From Methanothrix sp. (GTDB lineage Archaea > Halobacteriota > Methanosarcinia > Methanotrichales > Methanotrichaceae), in assembly GCA_028688175.1 (NCBI GenBank), contig JAQTYS010000169.1, positions 1 to 5,918 of the forward strand: a stretch of 5,918 nucleotides of DNA. Reading direction: 5' to 3'. The notes beneath the pieces were generated by a model that did no database searches, was not told the origin of the DNA, and saw nothing but the letters and a program-made list of their open reading frames with translations. The translations under genes and the position numbers were made by a program. Positions within the stretch are counted from its first letter, which is position 1; each line of letters begins with the position of its first letter. Of this stretch, positions 4,690 to 5,918 are shown in pieces.

Positions 4690-4935
4690 TAATAGTCAAT
4701 TGCATCCTTTCCAAGAGCCCAGCCCCCTGAAAAGCCACCCAGCCGGTGACCGGCTCCACCTGGCACGAGCGCTTGCCAGGCAATCCCGCCAGCCCGAACG
4801 ACATCGCCGCAATCCCGGACGGCCCGGCCCGCAGGCAGCAACCACAAGCCCGCCCGAAGCAACGATGCGAGCGATGGGCTGACGGGCGCGGCTGCCGGTG
4901 ACTCTGCAAGGATTGCCAAACTGCAGAGCCACATA
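4684..4935 (+). repeat. Repeat copy E (end of Y, Z, X)
   Basis: Starts with the tail of Y (AATAGTAATAGTC, TTTCCAAGAGCCCAG), continues through Z with the perfect 15-bp palindrome AGCCGGTGACCGGCT at 4741-4755 and a second palindrome TTGCCAGGCAA just after, then X to about 4935. It resumes almost exactly where copy D stops, so D plus E form one unit split by the hicBA3 operon. In X, the left arm of the inverted repeat has lost a base and the stem is mostly gone. Positions 4936-4999, between this copy and the TumE-like gene, show nothing I can support. Confidence 0.9.
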
Positions 4936-4999
4936 AACAATTTCTATGAAAATGAGATCCGAGAAAAGCCGTCAGGCGCGCCAGTACCGGTTAACAATG

Positions 5000-5410
5000 C
5001 TAATCTCGATCTTGTTTACCCATGGCTGCAAACCGAGATCTAACAAAATCCATGAACTGCCGCAAACCTATACAGGGATCGTCATCAATCTGGCTCTCCT
5101 CTGCTGCGTCTTGAGAGCCGTTATGAAAATGCTTGGGGAAAGTCGATACTCTTTTCCAGTTTGTGTCTGGAAAATTATCATGACGATACATTGTGCCGTC
5201 GATATGCCGTCGCTCCCAATGATATGAGAATCGCCCTAAAACCTTGAAAGAGAACCATACGTCGATAAACGAGCCGTCTTTAACAAATGCCCTGAGCTTG
5301 CCGCGAAAAATGATTGAGTCTGATAGAGTGTCTGCATATTCAGTATCTACGACCCGCTTGAGCGCCTTCAGGTCTATTACTATTGCGGAAAGCTCTTCAA
5401 CGCCGCTAAT
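5000..5410 (-). CDS. TumE/DUF6516-like toxin without a standard start codon
   Basis: An open frame of 136 residues resembling the TumE (DUF6516) toxin family: VIDLKALKRVVDTEYADTL, GKLRAFVKDGSFIDVWFSF, FSYHWERRHIDGTMYRHDN, STFPKHFHNGSQ, then an acidic EESQIDDDP and a last helix. The F-S-Y-H-W, R-H-D-N and T-F-P-K-H-F-H-N-G-S blocks are the hallmarks I rely on. The frame has no ATG, GTG or TTG before Met74 (5191), which would leave only 63 residues and cut off half the domain. The previous stop is at 5414-5416. ATT at 5408-5410 has AGGAG at 5420-5424 with a 9-nt spacer and is taken as a provisional start. The gene overlaps its partner by about 30 bp. It is either translated from a rare start, or it has lost its start and is a recent pseudogene. 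Confidence 0.65.
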   Translation of the reverse strand: MSGVEELSAIVIDLKALKRVVDTEYADTLSDSIIFRGKLRAFVKDGSFIDVWFSFKVLGRFSYHWERRHIDGTMYRHDNFPDTNWKRVSTFPKHFHNGSQDAAEESQIDDDPCIGLRQFMDFVRSRFAAMGKQDRD

Positions 5411-5661
5411 ATTTCATCTCTCCTAACTTCCAGAAAGTCAAGTTCCTGGAAATCGTCCAAGACATCTGCTTCCCGTACTTCACCTCTTTTCAGCTTATCG
5501 TCCAGCTCAAAGATGGACCTTATGCCATGCTTTGCACCGATCTCGAATATCTCTGCCTCGATACATCTCAGCTCTCTCTCCAGAAATACCTTGACACTTG
5601 CTCGAGCTAGAATGTCACGATCCATATTCAAGACACTCGCAACCTCGTCGATAACTTCCAT
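5380..5661 (-). CDS. Small helical antitoxin partner of the TumE-like toxin
   Basis: A 93-residue, strongly charged and probably all-helical protein. It begins MEVIDEVASVLNMDRDILARASVKVFLERELRCIEAEI, continues with a segment about subunit-like (KHGIRSIFELDDKLKRGEV) and ends in DFQELDFLEVRRDEILAALKS. I recognise this as the type of small protein often encoded just before DUF6516/TumE-like genes in archaea; I cannot name the family with certainty. Its position, size and overlap with the toxin gene make it the antitoxin by analogy. The ATG at 5661 has only a weak GATGG upstream. AAAATATCTTAA at about 5690-5701 could be a TATA-like element for this operon. Confidence 0.7.
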   Translation of the reverse strand: MEVIDEVASVLNMDRDILARASVKVFLERELRCIEAEIFEIGAKHGIRSIFELDDKLKRGEVREADVLDDFQELDFLEVRRDEILAALKSFPQ

Positions 5662-5698
5662 GATCTGATACCATCTGTATATCTGCCATTAAGATATT

Positions 5699-5805
5699 TT
5701 AATCCTCTTGTTTCCATAGTGCAAGTTCTGTCATGATTGCCTGGACGCTTCCTGCCCTCTGGATACGACCGCTTCTTGTCAAGTGAGCACACATGGCGAA
5801 AATGA
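5699..5805 (-). pseudogene. Possible 3' relic of an unidentified gene
   Basis: On the minus strand a frame leaves repeat copy F and continues MCAHLTRSGRIQRAGSVQAIMTELALWKQED to a stop at 5699. The composition drops to normal coding levels and the tail looks protein-like, but I do not recognise it. It may be the end of a gene cut by the repeat, or a chance frame. Confidence 0.25.
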
Positions 5806-5918
5806 GCCGCAAGCTCGCATGGCCTGGCCCGCAGGCGGCAGCCACGAGCCCGCCCGAGGCAACGACGCGATGCGGGCGATGGGCTGACGGGCGCGGCTGC
5901 CGGTGGCCCCGCAAGAAT
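5806..5918 (+). repeat. Repeat copy F (end of Z, X), runs off the window
   Basis: Same direction as the other copies. It begins in the tail of Z (GGCCTGGCCCGCAGGCGGC) and covers X up to GCCCCGCAAGAAT, where the window ends. X here is nearly identical to copy D. Further repeat and probably further TA operons are expected to the right. Confidence 0.85.

Noticed and set aside
651..4935. Insertion sequence or transposon explaining the repeat
   Set aside because: No transposase and no terminal inverted repeats are seen. A non-autonomous element moved in trans remains possible but unsupported.
5000..5191. A 63-residue protein starting at Met74 of the TumE-like frame
   Set aside because: It would omit conserved blocks upstream in the same frame, which is open for another 73 codons. 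It may still be what automatic gene calling reports.
5380..5424. Programmed frameshift producing an antitoxin-TumE fusion
   Set aside because: No slippery heptamer is evident in the overlap, and a fusion of antitoxin and toxin would be unusual for this class.
4946..5426. Plus-strand frames opposite the TumE-like operon (4946-5227, 5244-5426)
   Set aside because: They are antisense to the TumE-like and antitoxin frames, whose conserved blocks are clear.
651..5918. CRISPR array
   Set aside because: Repeats are long, diverged and separated by whole operons; there are no short regular spacers or cas genes.
1..5918. Integron-type cassette array with attC sites
   Set aside because: No integrase is present, no convincing RYYYAAC/GTTRRRY pairs flank the operons, and operons point both ways. 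GTTAGCG at about 1699 and GTTAGCC at about 3014 do not fit the core site.

Overview
The window is a dense array of small type II toxin-antitoxin (TA) operons separated by a GC-rich repeat. It contains no housekeeping gene, transposase, integrase, tRNA or rRNA. The combination of families (UPF0175 with DUF3368, several short HicB/HicA pairs, a Phd-like antitoxin with a PIN toxin, a TumE/DUF6516-like toxin), mixed AGA/AGG/CGA and ATA codons, AT-rich boxes about 25-35 bp before some starts, and purine-rich ribosome sites suit a euryarchaeal genome, for example a Methanothrix-like methanogen. That is an inference from style only; a bacterium from a similar habitat cannot be excluded.

Layout, left to right. 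(1) 1-581, minus: UPF0175 antitoxin and a DUF3368 PIN toxin that has lost its middle and is out of frame. (2) 651-975: repeat copy A, then a GC-rich non-coding tail with a triple 8-bp repeat. (3) 1202-1676, plus: hicB1-hicA1, followed by an 11-codon relic of another HicB start. (4) 1728-2058: repeat copy B. (5) 2086-2813, minus: Phd/VapB-like antitoxin and VapC-type PIN toxin. (6) 2940-3363: repeat copy C. (7) 3392-3851, minus: hicB2-hicA2. (8) 3964-4170: repeat copy D. (9) 4198-4689, plus: a tiny leader ORF, hicB3 and hicA3. (10) 4684-4935: repeat copy E. (11) 5000-5661, minus: small helical antitoxin and a TumE-like toxin with no ordinary start codon. (12) 5699-5805: a possible gene relic, then repeat copy F running off the window.

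Six TA operons alternate strictly with six repeat copies. All repeat copies read in the same direction, while the TA operons point both ways (-, +, -, -, +, -). The repeat is built from three modules, here called X, Y and Z, in cyclic order X-Y-Z-X with a period near 320 bp (seen inside copy C). Several TA operons look as if they interrupt a continuous repeat scaffold: copies D and E together rebuild one unit split inside Y, and copies A/B and B/C rejoin at the Z-X boundary. In every TA pair the antitoxin gene comes first and the toxin gene overlaps its end, which implies translational coupling. The toxins are predicted RNases (PIN) or mRNA interferases (HicA), plus one TumE-like toxin of less certain action. 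The main novelty is the repeat-scaffolded, cassette-like TA array itself.
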